6,198 nucleotides of DNA from Prevotella sp. (lineage in GTDB: Bacteria > Bacteroidota > Bacteroidia > Bacteroidales > Bacteroidaceae). A program made the position numbers and the translations under genes. Below, piece after piece: positions 5,787 to 6,198 of this stretch. The number at the start of each line of letters is the position of its first letter. Position 1 is the first letter of the stretch. The notes beneath the pieces were generated by a model. That model saw nothing but the letters and a program-made list of their open reading frames with translations. It was not told the origin of the DNA and made no database searches. The stretch is from contig JAFXZF010000056.1 of the NCBI GenBank assembly GCA_017541365.1, positions 1 to 6,198 of the forward strand. The letters are read 5' to 3'.

Positions 5787-6069
5787 CTACGAATTACTCT
5801 GTCGTGAGACAGGGTAATTTTTTATTTTCAGGAAACTGCGGTCATCGAAGCTGTCGCTGCCGAGCATCCAGCCCTTGGTGGCAGGATGGATGGTAAGCAT
5901 CAGTGGGTCTTCATGCAGACACTCCTGTAGATGTGCCTCGGTGGCGGCAAGGGTGGGGAAAAGCTGAGGATAGCCGTCGGCGGCATCGTTCTGAGCCGTC
6001 TGCTGTGTCTTGTTACCGCAGCTTATCATCATGGCAGCTGCCATCATTGCGAAAAATACTTTTTTTCAT
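5787..6069 (-). pseudogene. Small putative lipoprotein gene with a +1 frameshift in an A7 run
   Basis: From the ATG at 6069-6067, seven A residues (6066-6060) put the frame out of register and it stops after about 18 codons. With six A residues the frame would read MKKVFFAMMAAAMMISCG and continue to the TAG at 5789-5787, 93 residues in all. That start is a clear lipoprotein signal: two lysines, a hydrophobic core and a lipobox MISC with Cys17. The region after it (YPQLFPTLAATEAHLQ, then HPATKGWMLGSDSFDD) matches no family that I recognise. AAAGGTAAGAACA precedes the ATG as a ribosome site. An in-frame ATG at 6047-6045 would give 86 residues but a very short signal. The last dozen residues are encoded by the operon terminator, so the natural 3' end may be lost. 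It could be a broken gene, a slippage-dependent gene or a sequence error. Confidence 0.6.
5792..5828 (+). terminator. Intrinsic terminator of the cooS-cbiM operon
   Basis: AATTACTCTGTC (5792-5803) pairs with GACAGGGTAATT (5808-5819) over 12 bp, with one G-U pair, around the loop GTGA. It is followed on the plus strand by TTTTATTTT (5820-5828). It starts 20 bp after the cbiM stop. On the minus strand no T-tract follows the stem, so it should work mainly for the plus-strand operon. Confidence 0.88.
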
Positions 6070-6100
6070 TGTTCTTACCTTTTTTTGAATTTATACTAAG

Positions 6101-6198
6101 TTATTTGTTTTTGAATCGCTCACCGACAATTCCGTTGCTGACTTCACCCGTCGTCAGGTCGAAATGCTTGAAGACAGGTTGCGTAGGTGTCAGGTCGA
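6101..6198 (-). CDS. 3' end of an unidentified minus-strand gene
   Basis: On the minus strand an open frame enters from the right edge and ends at the TAA at 6103-6101. The visible 31 residues include DLTPTQPVFKHFDLTTGEV and end in GIVGERFKNK. I do not recognise the family. The frame is supported by continuity to the window edge, protein-like composition and the placement of the next ATG 31 bp downstream on the same strand, which suggests that this gene and the small lipoprotein gene share a transcript. Confidence 0.55.
   Translation of the reverse strand, partial: DLTPTQPVFKHFDLTTGEVSNGIVGERFKNK

Noticed and set aside
1..6198. CRISPR arrays, tRNA or rRNA genes, insertion sequences
   Set aside because: No regularly spaced repeats, cloverleaf or rRNA-like segments, or transposase genes are seen in the window.

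Overview
The window looks like a piece of a Bacteroidales chromosome, probably Prevotella-like. Two putative promoters fit the Bacteroidetes pattern (TTTG, about 20 bp, TAnnTTTG), translation starts mostly lack a strong Shine-Dalgarno, and the partial left-end protein resembles Bacteroidales GNAT acetyltransferases. The genus is inference.

Layout. Positions 1-145 hold the 5' end of a minus-strand GNAT acetyltransferase gene. A 331-bp divergent intergenic region follows, with a promoter for each side, a palindrome next to the GNAT promoter and a 14-bp perfect stem-loop. A five-gene plus-strand operon then fills 477-5772: a CooS-family carbon monoxide dehydrogenase-like protein, a lipoprotein substrate-binding protein, an inner-membrane permease and an ATPase of the nitrate/sulfonate/taurine ABC importer type, and a CbiM/NikM-type nickel/cobalt uptake protein. 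Gene junctions are 59 bp, -4, -14 and 23 bp, and a strong intrinsic terminator follows the last stop. On the right, on the minus strand, lie the 3' end of an unidentified gene and a small putative lipoprotein gene whose start is out of frame by one base in an A7 run.

The point of interest is the CooS-like protein. It keeps the B- and D-cluster cysteines and most active-site ligands, but one of the cysteines that hold the Ni-Fe C-cluster is Asp402, and three of the four histidines of the usual proton relay are absent. It also has an N-terminal extension with 14 histidines in its first 50 residues. Missing one C-cluster cysteine recalls the deviant CooS-V of Carboxydothermus hydrogenoformans, which carries an iron-sulfur-oxo hybrid cluster and does not oxidise CO. 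The operon may therefore be a metal-dependent redox enzyme of unknown substrate, with its own small-molecule importer and its own metal importer, rather than a CO-oxidation system. No cooC, cooF, hydrogenase or acetyl-CoA synthase gene is visible in the window.
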